Part shown: one piece after another, positions 23,834 to 31,884 of the stretch
Position numbering within the stretch: position 1 is the stretch's first letter
Layout: every line of letters begins with the position of its first letter
Assembly (NCBI RefSeq): GCF_032337135.1
Contig: NZ_JAVXZZ010000005.1
Location: 1 to 64,000, forward strand
Reading direction: 5' to 3'
From: Allorhodoferax sp032337135
GTDB taxonomy: Bacteria > Pseudomonadota > Gammaproteobacteria > Burkholderiales > Burkholderiaceae_C
Length of the DNA stretch: 64,000 nt
Program-made: the position numbers and the translations under genes
Notes under the pieces: generated by a model
What the model saw: the letters and a program-made list of their open reading frames with translations, nothing else
The model's database searches: none
What the model was told of the DNA's origin: nothing

Positions 23834-24439
23834 ATGATTGGGATAGTTGGACTACTGATCGGAGTGTTAGGGGTGACCGTGGCATTTTGGCCGAAGATTA
23901 GCTGGGTTCTGTATCAACGAAGAGTGTTCGCGGCTTATACGCAAAAGGCAGCAGAACGCTGGCATCAACTCAGATTCGCCGGTGTGACTGAGATTGCCAT
24001 AGTGTCCACGTTACTGAACGAGTCTACGTTGAAGTTCAGGCAAGCGTGGCTAAAAACCGGGCAGCCCTCTGCCATGACGCAGGCATACCAAAATTTATGC
24101 GAACAATATTGCAGCAAGCTAGAGTCTTTGGCCAATGACGCAGGCACCATTCCGAAGCCAACGGCACACTATGCAATTCTTCGGTACAGACGCGCGGTGG
24201 TCGCTGCCTTGCGGCTGCGGACGTCTATGTTCAGGGATGTTTGTCCATTATTTATCCTGATTACAGGTATGGCGTTGATGGGCTACCACCTCCAGTCAGA
24301 GGTGGATTCAGTTGAGCTTCAACAGGCAACAGAACAAAACACTTGCGTTGCTGAACAAGTACGCTATTGGCGCGACCTGCAAAAAAGGACACCCAGCGAG
24401 ATCATCTTTGCCGCAATTAAAGCGTCATGTTCTGAATAG
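23834..24439 (+). CDS. Membrane protein of unknown function, 201 aa
   Basis: Begins 10 nt after mazF with GAAGGAAACC before the ATG. Hydrophobic segments at about 2-20 and 138-153, with a helical part between them. No family recognised. First of about twenty small genes with a GGAAA-type ribosome site and gaps of 10-20 nt. Confidence 0.7.
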   Translation: MIGIVGLLIGVLGVTVAFWPKISWVLYQRRVFAAYTQKAAERWHQLRFAGVTEIAIVSTLLNESTLKFRQAWLKTGQPSAMTQAYQNLCEQYCSKLESLANDAGTIPKPTAHYAILRYRRAVVAALRLRTSMFRDVCPLFILITGMALMGYHLQSEVDSVELQQATEQNTCVAEQVRYWRDLQKRTPSEIIFAAIKASCSE

Positions 24440-24448
24440 TAGGAAAGC

Positions 24449-24784
24449 ATGAACATCGCATATTGGAAGCACGTGGCCACGCGCCTTGAGTCACTTGACC
24501 AGGATGAGTGCCGGGAAGCCTTGAGCCTGGTCAAACGGGTGTTGGAAGACCCGGAAAAGTTTGATGGCGTCAAGCAGACTTTCGTCGTCTGTCACCACCT
24601 GTGGGGCTGCGTGACGCGAGCGCTTGATCATGGTGACTTCAACGAACAAGATGAAGCTCAGGTGTATGCCCTTGAAGCGGAGATGGCCGGGCATGTATGG
24701 ATCGCCAGATTGGCGCTGGGTTGGGTAATGCGGTCTTCGTCTGCTCCAGTAAGCGAACCCACGTTGGCCGAGATCGGCCTGTAA
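24449..24784 (+). CDS. Hypothetical protein, 111 aa
   Basis: ATG after AGTAGGAAAGC. Acidic helical protein without signal peptide. Member of the small-gene run. Confidence 0.65.
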   Translation: MNIAYWKHVATRLESLDQDECREALSLVKRVLEDPEKFDGVKQTFVVCHHLWGCVTRALDHGDFNEQDEAQVYALEAEMAGHVWIARLALGWVMRSSSAPVSEPTLAEIGL

Positions 24785-24796
24785 CCGAGGAAACCA

Positions 24797-25231
24797 GTGA
24801 ACCGCGAAACCCTATGGCCCATTGTTCGTGAGCGAGCCACGATGGATCGCCTCGACTATCTGGACGCATGGGGCAATACGGGTAATGAGGCAGTGCTTTG
24901 CGAAACGCAGGCAGAAATAGACCGCTTCAATGCTCTAAAAGGTGTGGGCTTTAAGGATGCGTTGCGAATGGATCGTGAGGGGGTTCGACTTGCATTCCTC
25001 TCAGCCGAATGCTGGTACTCAGGTCTTTATGACGCTCAAGTGGGTCAGGAAAAGAGAAAAGCACTTGCCGCGTACAAGCGAGTGCGCGAGGTCAGGTTGA
25101 AACTCTTTGGGGAAACACAAAACGAGGCAATGATGGAGCGCTGCGTAAGCGTGCCCATTCACAAGGTGGGGGAGCTAGTGAAAAGCGGGCTTGCGCCGAC
25201 CGAGTTTCTTGCTACTTTGAAACATCATTAG
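24797..25231 (+). CDS. Hypothetical protein, 144 aa
   Basis: GTG start after CGAGGAAACCA. Helical, with Trp/Tyr near residue 70-80 and basic patches. No family recognised. Confidence 0.65.
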   Translation: MNRETLWPIVRERATMDRLDYLDAWGNTGNEAVLCETQAEIDRFNALKGVGFKDALRMDREGVRLAFLSAECWYSGLYDAQVGQEKRKALAAYKRVREVRLKLFGETQNEAMMERCVSVPIHKVGELVKSGLAPTEFLATLKHH

Positions 25232-25250
25232 AAATCGAGGAAACCAGCCG

Positions 25251-25454
25251 GTGAAAGCAAACCCAAAATTCGACGCGTTGACAGCTAGGTGGTGGAGCCT
25301 CACGACCAAACAAGTCCGTGACTATGCTTTGTCGGCTAGAGCATATTCTGGTGAGCGGGGGCGCTGGGGTGATTACTCCCGCACCAAGCGGCGTGAACTG
25401 CGTGAGCTTTGTTCGATCCGCCGCGACGTTCATCGTGCTGGTACCGCCATCTGA
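25251..25454 (+). CDS. Small basic protein, 67 aa
   Basis: GTG start after ATCGAGGAAACCAGCC. Rich in Arg (RTKRRELRELCSIRR), which suggests nucleic-acid contact; no family recognised. Confidence 0.6.
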   Translation: MKANPKFDALTARWWSLTTKQVRDYALSARAYSGERGRWGDYSRTKRRELRELCSIRRDVHRAGTAI

Positions 25455-25472
25455 ACATCGAGGAAGCCAAAC

Positions 25473-25841
25473 ATGTCATTTGTGAGTGAAGTTTGGGCGG
25501 CATTCGCTGGATGGGTGTTTGCATTCGGTATTGCGGGCTGCGCCCTTACTTTCATTCGAATTTTGGTTCGAGCATTCAGAGGAGGCGTGGAAGTGCCGGC
25601 ACTATTTGAGTGGGCATTCCTTCTAGTGGCACTTTTCGCAGTACCTGGCGCATTGACCGAAGCTCTTTGGCGATTTAACGGTGTCTTGGCTGCCAACAGT
25701 CTCCTTGCAGCGTTGCTTGTCACGATCTTGGGGCTGCCACTCTTCGCGCTGGGACTCGCGCAATGGTTTTACCCGTCGATCTGGCACAGACTGTTGAGAA
25801 AGCAAGAGAGGCCTCGCATTTCGCTCATGTCACCAAAGTAG
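25473..25841 (+). CDS. Membrane protein, 122 aa
   Basis: ATG after ATCGAGGAAGCC. About three hydrophobic segments (8-32, 45-60, 70-100). Unknown. Confidence 0.65.
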   Translation: MSFVSEVWAAFAGWVFAFGIAGCALTFIRILVRAFRGGVEVPALFEWAFLLVALFAVPGALTEALWRFNGVLAANSLLAALLVTILGLPLFALGLAQWFYPSIWHRLLRKQERPRISLMSPK

Positions 25842-25855
25842 AGGAAACCAATGTA

Positions 25856-26083
25856 ATGAAGTTCACAGATGACAAATCTTGCTTATCTGAACTCACGTGG
25901 CTGTTAGACCAGTTTGTCGGAACGGTATATACATTGGTTGACGAGTCTGGAGTGGAGCGTTTGAATGAGCCGTTCCTCCAATTCTCTGTTGGGACCCCAA
26001 GTTCGGAGATACGGCAATGGTTTGAGGAAGAACGCCTTCGCCGCATTTCAGTGGCGACACTGTCAACTGACACAGTTCACTAA
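25856..26083 (+). CDS. Hypothetical protein, 75 aa
   Basis: ATG at 25856, after GAGGAAACC and a two-codon ATGTAA. Lower GC than neighbours. Acidic; includes GTVYTLVDESGVERL. No family recognised. Confidence 0.6.
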   Translation: MKFTDDKSCLSELTWLLDQFVGTVYTLVDESGVERLNEPFLQFSVGTPSSEIRQWFEEERLRRISVATLSTDTVH

Positions 26084-26098
26084 AACATCAAGGAAACC

Positions 26099-26539
26099 AT
26101 GAAAACCACAAGCAACGCAACCAATATGACCACATTGCAAGCAGCCTTGAATTTTGTGGCGGGTATCTACTTTTGCACCATCTTGGCGGGCGTCGTGGTG
26201 ATGCTGGTGGCATTTGGATTTGGCTTGCTCCCAAATGCCTCATTGCGCATTGCCGTGGGCATCCTCACAGCGCATGTCGTTTTGGTGGGCTGGAGTAAAT
26301 ATAAGCGACGCCCAGTGACTTGGGGCCCCTTGATCGGAGCCGCCATGGCATTTCTATTGTTCACCGCAGCATTTGGCATTGTGGTGAAGGTCAACGACGG
26401 AATTGAAGCAGCCGATGTTGGCCAGCTCGCTGGAGCTGCGTACGAAAGAGCTAAAGGCTTATTCGCCTACGCAATGCCAGTCTTGCTGCCACTCATTGGT
26501 CTGTCTTGGACACTGGTTCAACTTGAACCTAAATCTTGA
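26099..26539 (+). CDS. Membrane protein, 146 aa
   Basis: ATG after TCAAGGAAACC. Four hydrophobic segments (about 20-42, 47-62, 75-96, 118-140). Unknown. Confidence 0.65.
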   Translation: MKTTSNATNMTTLQAALNFVAGIYFCTILAGVVVMLVAFGFGLLPNASLRIAVGILTAHVVLVGWSKYKRRPVTWGPLIGAAMAFLLFTAAFGIVVKVNDGIEAADVGQLAGAAYERAKGLFAYAMPVLLPLIGLSWTLVQLEPKS

Positions 26540-26550
26540 AGGTAAGCACC

Positions 26551-26838
26551 ATGACCGACATGACCAATGACATCTTTGCGGCCTGCAGCTACGGCCAGGT
26601 CGCATTGCGAAAACTGGCACCGGTACCGGAAGGCTTTCGGCTGTTCTCTGCTGGTTGGTGTGAAACCAAGTCTGACGATTGGCAAACAATGAAGGTGACT
26701 GGTGCTGAGTTTCGCGTGGCCAAGTCCGGTCCCAATAAGGGCCAGCTGTCCATCAAAGTGCCGGGTACGGAACGAAGCGTCTACGTGACCAAGGAAGAGA
26801 TGGCTGCGCAAGACGCGGCATCTGCAGTAACTGCGTAA
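26551..26838 (+). CDS. Hypothetical protein, 95 aa
   Basis: ATG after TTGAAGGTAAGC. Beta-rich middle with FRVAKSGPNKGQLSIKVPGT; soluble. Unknown. Confidence 0.65.
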   Translation: MTDMTNDIFAACSYGQVALRKLAPVPEGFRLFSAGWCETKSDDWQTMKVTGAEFRVAKSGPNKGQLSIKVPGTERSVYVTKEEMAAQDAASAVTA

Positions 26839-26856
26839 CCAAGAAAACAATACATC

Positions 26857-27126
26857 ATGATTAACAAATTCTTCATTACTGGTGGGCTTGTCGCGCTTCT
26901 GCTGGCGATCACCGTGGGGTTTAAATCCATGTCGCATTCGGAACTTGACGATGCTGAACTCAACGCTTTGCCAGCGGACGTGCGAGATGCGGCGATCGTG
27001 CAGCGCGACACGCGTCTACGCATGCAGGGGCGGTCTTGGGTATTTGCGCTCCAGGGCGACAGCAAATCTGTAACTGCAGGCGACGTTGAGAAAGCAAAGC
27101 TCGCTATTGGTCTTGCTGGCAAGTGA
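26857..27126 (+). CDS. Small single-span membrane protein, 89 aa
   Basis: ATG after a weak CAAGAAAAC. One N-terminal hydrophobic segment (about 5-18), then a helical charged domain. Unknown. Confidence 0.6.
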   Translation: MINKFFITGGLVALLLAITVGFKSMSHSELDDAELNALPADVRDAAIVQRDTRLRMQGRSWVFALQGDSKSVTAGDVEKAKLAIGLAGK

Positions 27127-27140
27127 AGGAAAACTGAGCA

Positions 27141-27482
27141 ATGTCCGACAACCTCCTGAAGCAGTTTCTAGCTGAAGCACGGCAGGCTGGAATTACTCAC
27201 TTGGCTCCGCGCAGATTGCATCTGCCACTGAAGCGCGAGTATTTTGAGGCAATACAGGACGGGAGCAAGCCAGAAGAATACCGGCTATGCACGCCGCACT
27301 GGCGCAAGCGCCTAGAGGGCCGCAAATACGATCAGATTGTCCTGACCCTTGGCTACCCTTCGCGCGATGACCATGCCCGCAGACTGGTGCGGCCTTGGCG
27401 CGGCTTCACAGTCAAGACCATCACCCACCCACACTTTGGCCCAGGCCCCGTGCAGGTCTATGCCATCGACGTGACGAACTAA
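27141..27482 (+). CDS. ASCH/PUA-like domain protein
   Basis: 113 residues. LPLKREYFEAIQDGSKPEEY followed by R...W..RL.GRKYDQIVLTLGY and a final VQVYAIDV matches the ASCH-type layout in which a conserved K-x-x-E-x-R motif lies in an RNA-binding beta barrel. ASCH proteins are thought to act on RNA or translation. ATG after GAAGGAAAACTG. Confidence 0.65.
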   Translation: MSDNLLKQFLAEARQAGITHLAPRRLHLPLKREYFEAIQDGSKPEEYRLCTPHWRKRLEGRKYDQIVLTLGYPSRDDHARRLVRPWRGFTVKTITHPHFGPGPVQVYAIDVTN

Positions 27483-27497
27483 TCGAGGAAAACAGCC

Positions 27498-27791
27498 ATG
27501 CAAATTGATCGTGAAGTAATCCAGCGAGTTTGCTCAGTAGTTCCTTCTGCAACACCTGCAGTTGTCCAAGCCGTCGCCAACGCATTGCTCACATCGGGAG
27601 CACAGATTGTTTTCGATGAGGGGATCGGCCAAGTTGTGGATGACGGCAAATCAACGTACCCGGACTATCTGCAGCTCGTGATCAACGATGTCAATAAAGC
27701 ACAAAGGCTCGCGGCAGAATTGACCTCTGCCTGTGCTCGTGAATGGTCTCCGGTCACGTTGCTAGTTGCAGGCCAGGCGGAACTCGCTTGA
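27498..27791 (+). CDS. Hypothetical protein, 97 aa
   Basis: ATG after ATCGAGGAAAACAGCC. Soluble and helical, Ala/Val-rich. Unknown. Confidence 0.6.
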   Translation: MQIDREVIQRVCSVVPSATPAVVQAVANALLTSGAQIVFDEGIGQVVDDGKSTYPDYLQLVINDVNKAQRLAAELTSACAREWSPVTLLVAGQAELA

Positions 27792-27809
27792 TCAAGGAAG
27801 CTGTTGTTC

Positions 27810-28058
27810 ATGAGCATCCCAAGGAGACTTCAAGCGCGACTGAGTGCCCAACTTGGTTGGGAGGTCGCCTTGCCTGTTCGTACCTACGCAGGGCGACGCC
27901 GAGTGGAGGCGTTCTGCCGCTCATGGTCGGCGCGAGAAGGTATCAAGGATGAGGTGTGCAGCATCTTTACCATGAGCGAGTGCCTAAACGCAAAGGAACT
28001 TGCGATTACCTGGCAGAACTCCACGTTCTGTTGGGAAGTGGTACCCAGCAACCAATAA
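27810..28058 (+). CDS. Hypothetical protein, 82 aa, paralogous start shared with 30211
   Basis: Starts MSIPRRLQARLSAQLGWEVA. The first 21 codons and the preceding 10 nt are nearly identical to those at 30201-30274, after which the two sequences diverge completely. It seems a fusion of a duplicated gene start with an unrelated tail. Unknown function. Confidence 0.6.
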   Translation: MSIPRRLQARLSAQLGWEVALPVRTYAGRRRVEAFCRSWSAREGIKDEVCSIFTMSECLNAKELAITWQNSTFCWEVVPSNQ

Positions 28059-28070
28059 AAGGAAGGCAAC

Positions 28071-28451
28071 ATGGAATCGAATTTAACCAAGGGAATTGTG
28101 GTTGCACATATCCCGCTGCTTGCGTTTGTCGGGCTGCTGGCTTTTGCTTTGCGCACCTGCGAAACGCCAGAAGTAGTTGCGTGGCTAACCTCAGTGAATC
28201 CGTGGCTCGGTGCGAATAGCCTGGCGGCAACTCGCGTGGCTGTCGTCATTGCACTTGCCGCAGCAATAGCTACTACCGGCCTCTATGTGCTGCGTAACGT
28301 TGAATCCGTTGAGCAGGCGGGGGAGACGGCTAACGGTGTATTGAATTCACTCGCTGGCATTGCCACAGCGGTAATCCCGGTAGTGGGGCTCCTCAGCGTC
28401 AGCTATTTGCTGTCTGTCGGGTGGCACGCTGGCGCAGCATTGTTCAAGTGA
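28071..28451 (+). CDS. Membrane protein, 126 aa
   Basis: ATG after AAAAGGAAGGCAAC. Three hydrophobic segments (about 8-28, 50-68, 92-112). Unknown. Confidence 0.65.
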   Translation: MESNLTKGIVVAHIPLLAFVGLLAFALRTCETPEVVAWLTSVNPWLGANSLAATRVAVVIALAAAIATTGLYVLRNVESVEQAGETANGVLNSLAGIATAVIPVVGLLSVSYLLSVGWHAGAALFK

Positions 28452-28464
28452 AGGAAAGCAACCA

Positions 28465-28977
28465 ATGTCCACTCCTGGATTTTCGATTCCAACAGCAGCC
28501 ACGGCTGCCCGTGGCTCTAAGTCAACTCCGATGGGTGGAGGTGGGTGGGGCGACGGACGTCGCGGCGGCGATCTAACGGCGCGCGAGATGCTTACCCTCA
28601 AATGTGTTTACCAGTGGATGATGAGCCAGAAAAATAAGGCCAAATTTACGCCACTGACACTAAGCGGCGGATCTGATGGTGACTATGGTATTTGGGTGTG
28701 GCGGAATGCCCATGGAGCAAGCCTCGAATTGACCGTACCAATGGGGCATAGAAGCGCTCTCATCAAATGCCTCCGATCTGAAAACGTCGAGATTTTCTCT
28801 GGCGTCTGGAATAGAGTTCTGGGTGACTGGAATGATGTTGAATTCAAAGCACCAGTGACCAAGGGCTGGATCTGTGCGGAGTTCGGAATTACTACTGGCA
28901 AAACATTATCAGAGGCAGTGCAACAACGAGTTCGCATTGCAATGAAGACACTGCGACGAACTGTTGGATCCAAATAG
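28465..28977 (+). CDS. Hypothetical protein, 170 aa
   Basis: ATG after GAAGGAAAGCAACC. Gly-rich N-terminus (MGGGGWGDGRRGGD) and a mixed alpha/beta remainder. Unknown. Confidence 0.65.
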   Translation: MSTPGFSIPTAATAARGSKSTPMGGGGWGDGRRGGDLTAREMLTLKCVYQWMMSQKNKAKFTPLTLSGGSDGDYGIWVWRNAHGASLELTVPMGHRSALIKCLRSENVEIFSGVWNRVLGDWNDVEFKAPVTKGWICAEFGITTGKTLSEAVQQRVRIAMKTLRRTVGSK

Positions 28978-28989
28978 AAGGAAAGCAAC

Positions 28990-29328
28990 ATGTTCAAAAC
29001 TCCCCTTACATTGATCGCAATCTCCATTGCTTGTAGTGCTGCGTTAGCGCAACAGCCGCTGGTAAAGCCGGTGCAGGTGCCATTGCAGATGTACGAAGTC
29101 AGCGATGGTGCGAAATTGCCAAAGCCTTCATGTCCAGATGCGCGGACTGCGGTGATCAATCTGGCCGCCATTGACAAGCTTGTCAATGGTCAAGGCGCAC
29201 TGGATCAGCCAAAGCAATTGGTTACTGCGGCCATTGTTGAGCAAAGCAGCTGGCGAATCAGCGTGCGTGATCAAGACAACAAGTCGGTGCCAAGTCGGGT
29301 TGTTGAGGCCCGCATCTATTGCCTCTGA
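28990..29328 (+). CDS. Secreted protein, 112 aa
   Basis: ATG after GAAGGAAAGCAAC. Clear signal peptide (hydrophobic run to ALAQ, cleavage near residue 21). Two Cys in the mature part could form a disulfide. Unknown. Confidence 0.7.
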   Translation: MFKTPLTLIAISIACSAALAQQPLVKPVQVPLQMYEVSDGAKLPKPSCPDARTAVINLAAIDKLVNGQGALDQPKQLVTAAIVEQSSWRISVRDQDNKSVPSRVVEARIYCL

Positions 29329-29347
29329 AACATCGAGGAAACCAGAC

Positions 29348-29572
29348 ATGCGAGCACAGATCGAGGCCACGATGCAATCCCAGAGAGTTAAGGCAGCCGT
29401 TGCCAGTCTGGAGACCTGCATGCAAACACTAGCATTAACTCCACAAGAGGCATTGGCTGCTGTTGCGCTTTTAGGTGCCAAGCAAATCTCAGTGCTCCCT
29501 CCGGAGGCTCATACCAGTGGGGGTGATATGTTTGGCGCAATGGTTGGAATCGGGTTGATCCTGGGTACATGA
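29348..29572 (+). CDS. Hypothetical protein, 74 aa
   Basis: ATG after ATCGAGGAAACCAGAC. Helical with a C-terminal hydrophobic Gly-rich tail (GDMFGAMVGIGLILGT). Unknown. Confidence 0.6.
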   Translation: MRAQIEATMQSQRVKAAVASLETCMQTLALTPQEALAAVALLGAKQISVLPPEAHTSGGDMFGAMVGIGLILGT

Positions 29573-29596
29573 CTGGAATTGGAAGGAAAACACTAA

Positions 29597-29983
29597 GTGA
29601 ATGTGAAACTTGCATTGCTCCTTGTCGCAACCCTTGCGAGCTTTAACGCCCATTCTCAGGCCATTCCAGTTCGCAACCAGGCTGATGGATTCCTGATGGG
29701 ATGGGCCGTGATCACATTTGTGGGTGCTGGTGTCTTTCTCTATGCATTCCCGAAAGATCCAGCCGCCACTTTGCGCCAAAAAGCAGCGCTGAATCTGCTT
29801 GTCTGTGCTGGATGTTTGGTGCTATTTGCGGTGGGTGGAGTGGTAGCAGGATTGTTGTTGGATACAAGTACCAGCGTTGGTGGCCTATTCCGTGGCTCAA
29901 AAGGTTATTTCAGCACGTTGATTGCGATAGGCCTCGTCGGAATGACTGCGTTCACCTACCTTTGGCGTGGGCTGGACGACTAA
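29597..29983 (+). CDS. Membrane protein, 128 aa
   Basis: GTG after TTGGAAGGAAAACACTAA. Signal-like first segment, then three more hydrophobic segments (about 35-50, 64-88, 105-120). Unknown. Confidence 0.65.
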   Translation: MNVKLALLLVATLASFNAHSQAIPVRNQADGFLMGWAVITFVGAGVFLYAFPKDPAATLRQKAALNLLVCAGCLVLFAVGGVVAGLLLDTSTSVGGLFRGSKGYFSTLIAIGLVGMTAFTYLWRGLDD

Positions 29984-29999
29984 TTGAAGGAAATCAGCT

Positions 30000-30194
30000 A
30001 TGGATGACCCGAACACACTCACACCGGTCGAGCGCGAAGCGCAGCGAGCGATGCTGTCCGCGCTAATTGATGAAGCCAAAAGGCACGGCATCGATCTGAT
30101 GGGAATTGACCATCCTGCCGTCGCTGTACGAGCAGCAGTAGGTCAGTGGCTCATCGCAGCTCGTGGCTTCAAGCGCATTCCCACCGCAAACTGA
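30000..30194 (+). CDS. Hypothetical protein, 64 aa
   Basis: ATG after TTGAAGGAAATCAGCT. Acidic, soluble, helical. Unknown. Confidence 0.6.
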   Translation: MDDPNTLTPVEREAQRAMLSALIDEAKRHGIDLMGIDHPAVAVRAAVGQWLIAARGFKRIPTAN

Positions 30195-30210
30195 AGGAGA
30201 GCTGTTGTTC

Positions 30211-30360
30211 ATGAGCATCCCAAGGAGACTTCAAGAGCGACTAAGTGCCCAACTTGGTTGGGAGGTCGCCTTGGCGGTTGTCATTGAAGCTGCGTTGAAG
30301 GTGGCGCCAACGAGTGAACTCACGACAGCACACCTTACAGCCAAGGACATAGTCTTATGA
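30211..30360 (+). CDS. Small protein, 49 aa, shares its start with the gene at 27810
   Basis: Starts MSIPRRLQERLSAQLGWEVA; ends just at the next ATG (ATGA overlap). Preceded by GAAGGAGAGCTG. See the duplication at 27801-27874. Confidence 0.6.
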   Translation: MSIPRRLQERLSAQLGWEVALAVVIEAALKVAPTSELTTAHLTAKDIVL

Positions 30361-30569
30361 CGATGCGGACGTACCGATACTTCAAATGCTCATCTGGGCA
30401 CGTCGGGGTAGAGAAAACCAGTGAGAACGACCAGCCATACAGCCAGTCATGGGAGACCGTGTCCGTTACTGGGATGGTTTCAACGGGTAAGGACGACCGC
30501 GGATTCGATACCTACATGTGCCAATCCTGCGGCGAGCAAATGACTGTTCAGCCGGGCAAAGTGCAGTGA
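30357..30569 (+). CDS. Small zinc-ribbon-like protein, 70 aa
   Basis: Overlaps the preceding stop by 4 nt. One C-x2-C pair near the end (CQSCGEQ) and an earlier Cys/His (FKCSSGH) could hold zinc. Unknown. Confidence 0.6.
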   Translation: MTMRTYRYFKCSSGHVGVEKTSENDQPYSQSWETVSVTGMVSTGKDDRGFDTYMCQSCGEQMTVQPGKVQ

Positions 30570-30584
30570 GGGGGAAGCCAGAGA

Positions 30585-30833
30585 ATGGACACTAAGCAGA
30601 GTGATGCGCAAGTAGTGAATGAGTTTTTAGCAAACTACAGGCCTGGTTGTTCACAGGAAGCCACTATTGCTTCTGCAATGCTTGCGGGATGCCTTGCGGC
30701 AATTCTTCTGGGCTCGATTCAGCAGTATTTTGATTGGCCGCTTGGCATGCTGAGTGGCATGCTCTTGGGGGCGATGGCTGGAGCATCGATCCCCACATGT
30801 GTGATGTGGCGCGCATTCCGCATGGCCAGGTAA
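30585..30833 (+). CDS. Membrane protein, 82 aa
   Basis: ATG after GGGGGAAGCCAGAGA. Two hydrophobic segments (about 25-45, 52-75) with Gly/Met-rich loops. Unknown. Confidence 0.6.
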   Translation: MDTKQSDAQVVNEFLANYRPGCSQEATIASAMLAGCLAAILLGSIQQYFDWPLGMLSGMLLGAMAGASIPTCVMWRAFRMAR

Positions 30834-31027
30834 ACAAACGATGGGATCATCGTTCGATCGCATCGAGACAGTGCTACACGCTATTCGGTTGCAGCTAAGA
30901 AGGGGACCAAGCCTCGCTGCATTTCAGGCCCGAGTGTTTGGTTGGTCAATGCTGTCACCGGGTTCGCGCGACGCGGTACCTGCCAAGGTGGCCGTGATCT
31001 CCGAGTGGTAGTGGAAAGTCGATAGCC

Positions 31028-31627
31028 ATGGGGGAAGCGAAACGCAGGGCAAATGAGATCGCCGCGCTGAAGAACAGGGTCGATGCGTGGCGCTCAGGGC
31101 TCACTGAGTCCGAGAGAGTGATTCTTGAGTTGGCAGAGCGTATTGATGCGCGCTTGGTGCGTGGACGCAGCTTCACTGAAGGCTGTTATCACCTAGCGTT
31201 CTTTATGACCAAATACCTTGCGATCAGGGGCATCGAGGTGGTCCCGGTGATCGGCTGGGTCAATGACGGGACTTGGCCCGGGGTCACCTCGCACGCTTGG
31301 ATTGAATACCAAGGCAAGGTCACAGACGCCTCGCTCACACTTACGAGCTATCCTGAGTCTCAACCATCAGGAGCCTTGCTCGTGCATGATTTCATTGTGA
31401 GGCCGGGTAGCGCCGCGTATGTCTACTACGACAACAAAGCATCGGAAGTAGCGAGTGCTTTGCAGTGGATCTCTTCACAGCCTCAATGGGCAGACCTGCA
31501 GGCATTCAAAGAGGTGCAGCATGCATCCATGCTGGCGATAGCGCAGGACGAGCGTCGCATCGACGAGTATCTTGCTTCTGCGCCTCTTGGCGGGCGGTAC
31601 GAAGACCTGGAGCGAATAGTTTGCTGA
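31028..31627 (+). CDS. Transglutaminase-like cysteine protease fold protein
   Basis: 199 residues. Cys53 in FTEGCYHLAFF, His89 in TSHAWIEY and Asp100 in KVTDASL form a C-H-D series in the order and setting of bacterial transglutaminase-like and McjB-type domains. These act as peptidases or peptide-modifying enzymes. The basic start MGEAKRRANE is common among plasmid proteins. A 190-bp gap separates it from the small-gene run, so it may have its own promoter. Substrate unknown. Confidence 0.65.
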   Translation: MGEAKRRANEIAALKNRVDAWRSGLTESERVILELAERIDARLVRGRSFTEGCYHLAFFMTKYLAIRGIEVVPVIGWVNDGTWPGVTSHAWIEYQGKVTDASLTLTSYPESQPSGALLVHDFIVRPGSAAYVYYDNKASEVASALQWISSQPQWADLQAFKEVQHASMLAIAQDERRIDEYLASAPLGGRYEDLERIVC

Positions 31628-31637
31628 AGGAGAATTC

Positions 31638-31841
31638 GTGAAGATTCGTGCAACCATTGCGGTGCTGGTAGCGCTGCTTATCTGGACTGGCGCGGCCTTG
31701 GTGCGTGTCGAAAACCAGCGATATGCGATGCAACTAGGGATGTGCAGAGGAAACGTTATTGCGGTGGATCTGGCCTGTTTGAAGAATGTGCAAACGCGTA
31801 CAGGCTGGTGGTGGCATATGTACTACGCCTTGATTGAGTAG
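31638..31841 (+). CDS. Small membrane protein, 67 aa
   Basis: GTG start after AAGGAGAATTC. One N-terminal hydrophobic segment with two Cys in the exported part. Unknown. Confidence 0.6.
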   Translation: MKIRATIAVLVALLIWTGAALVRVENQRYAMQLGMCRGNVIAVDLACLKNVQTRTGWWWHMYYALIE

Positions 31842-31884
31842 TAGCCTTGGGTGTCAGTGCGAGGGCATTTAGCAGGAGAAGCGT

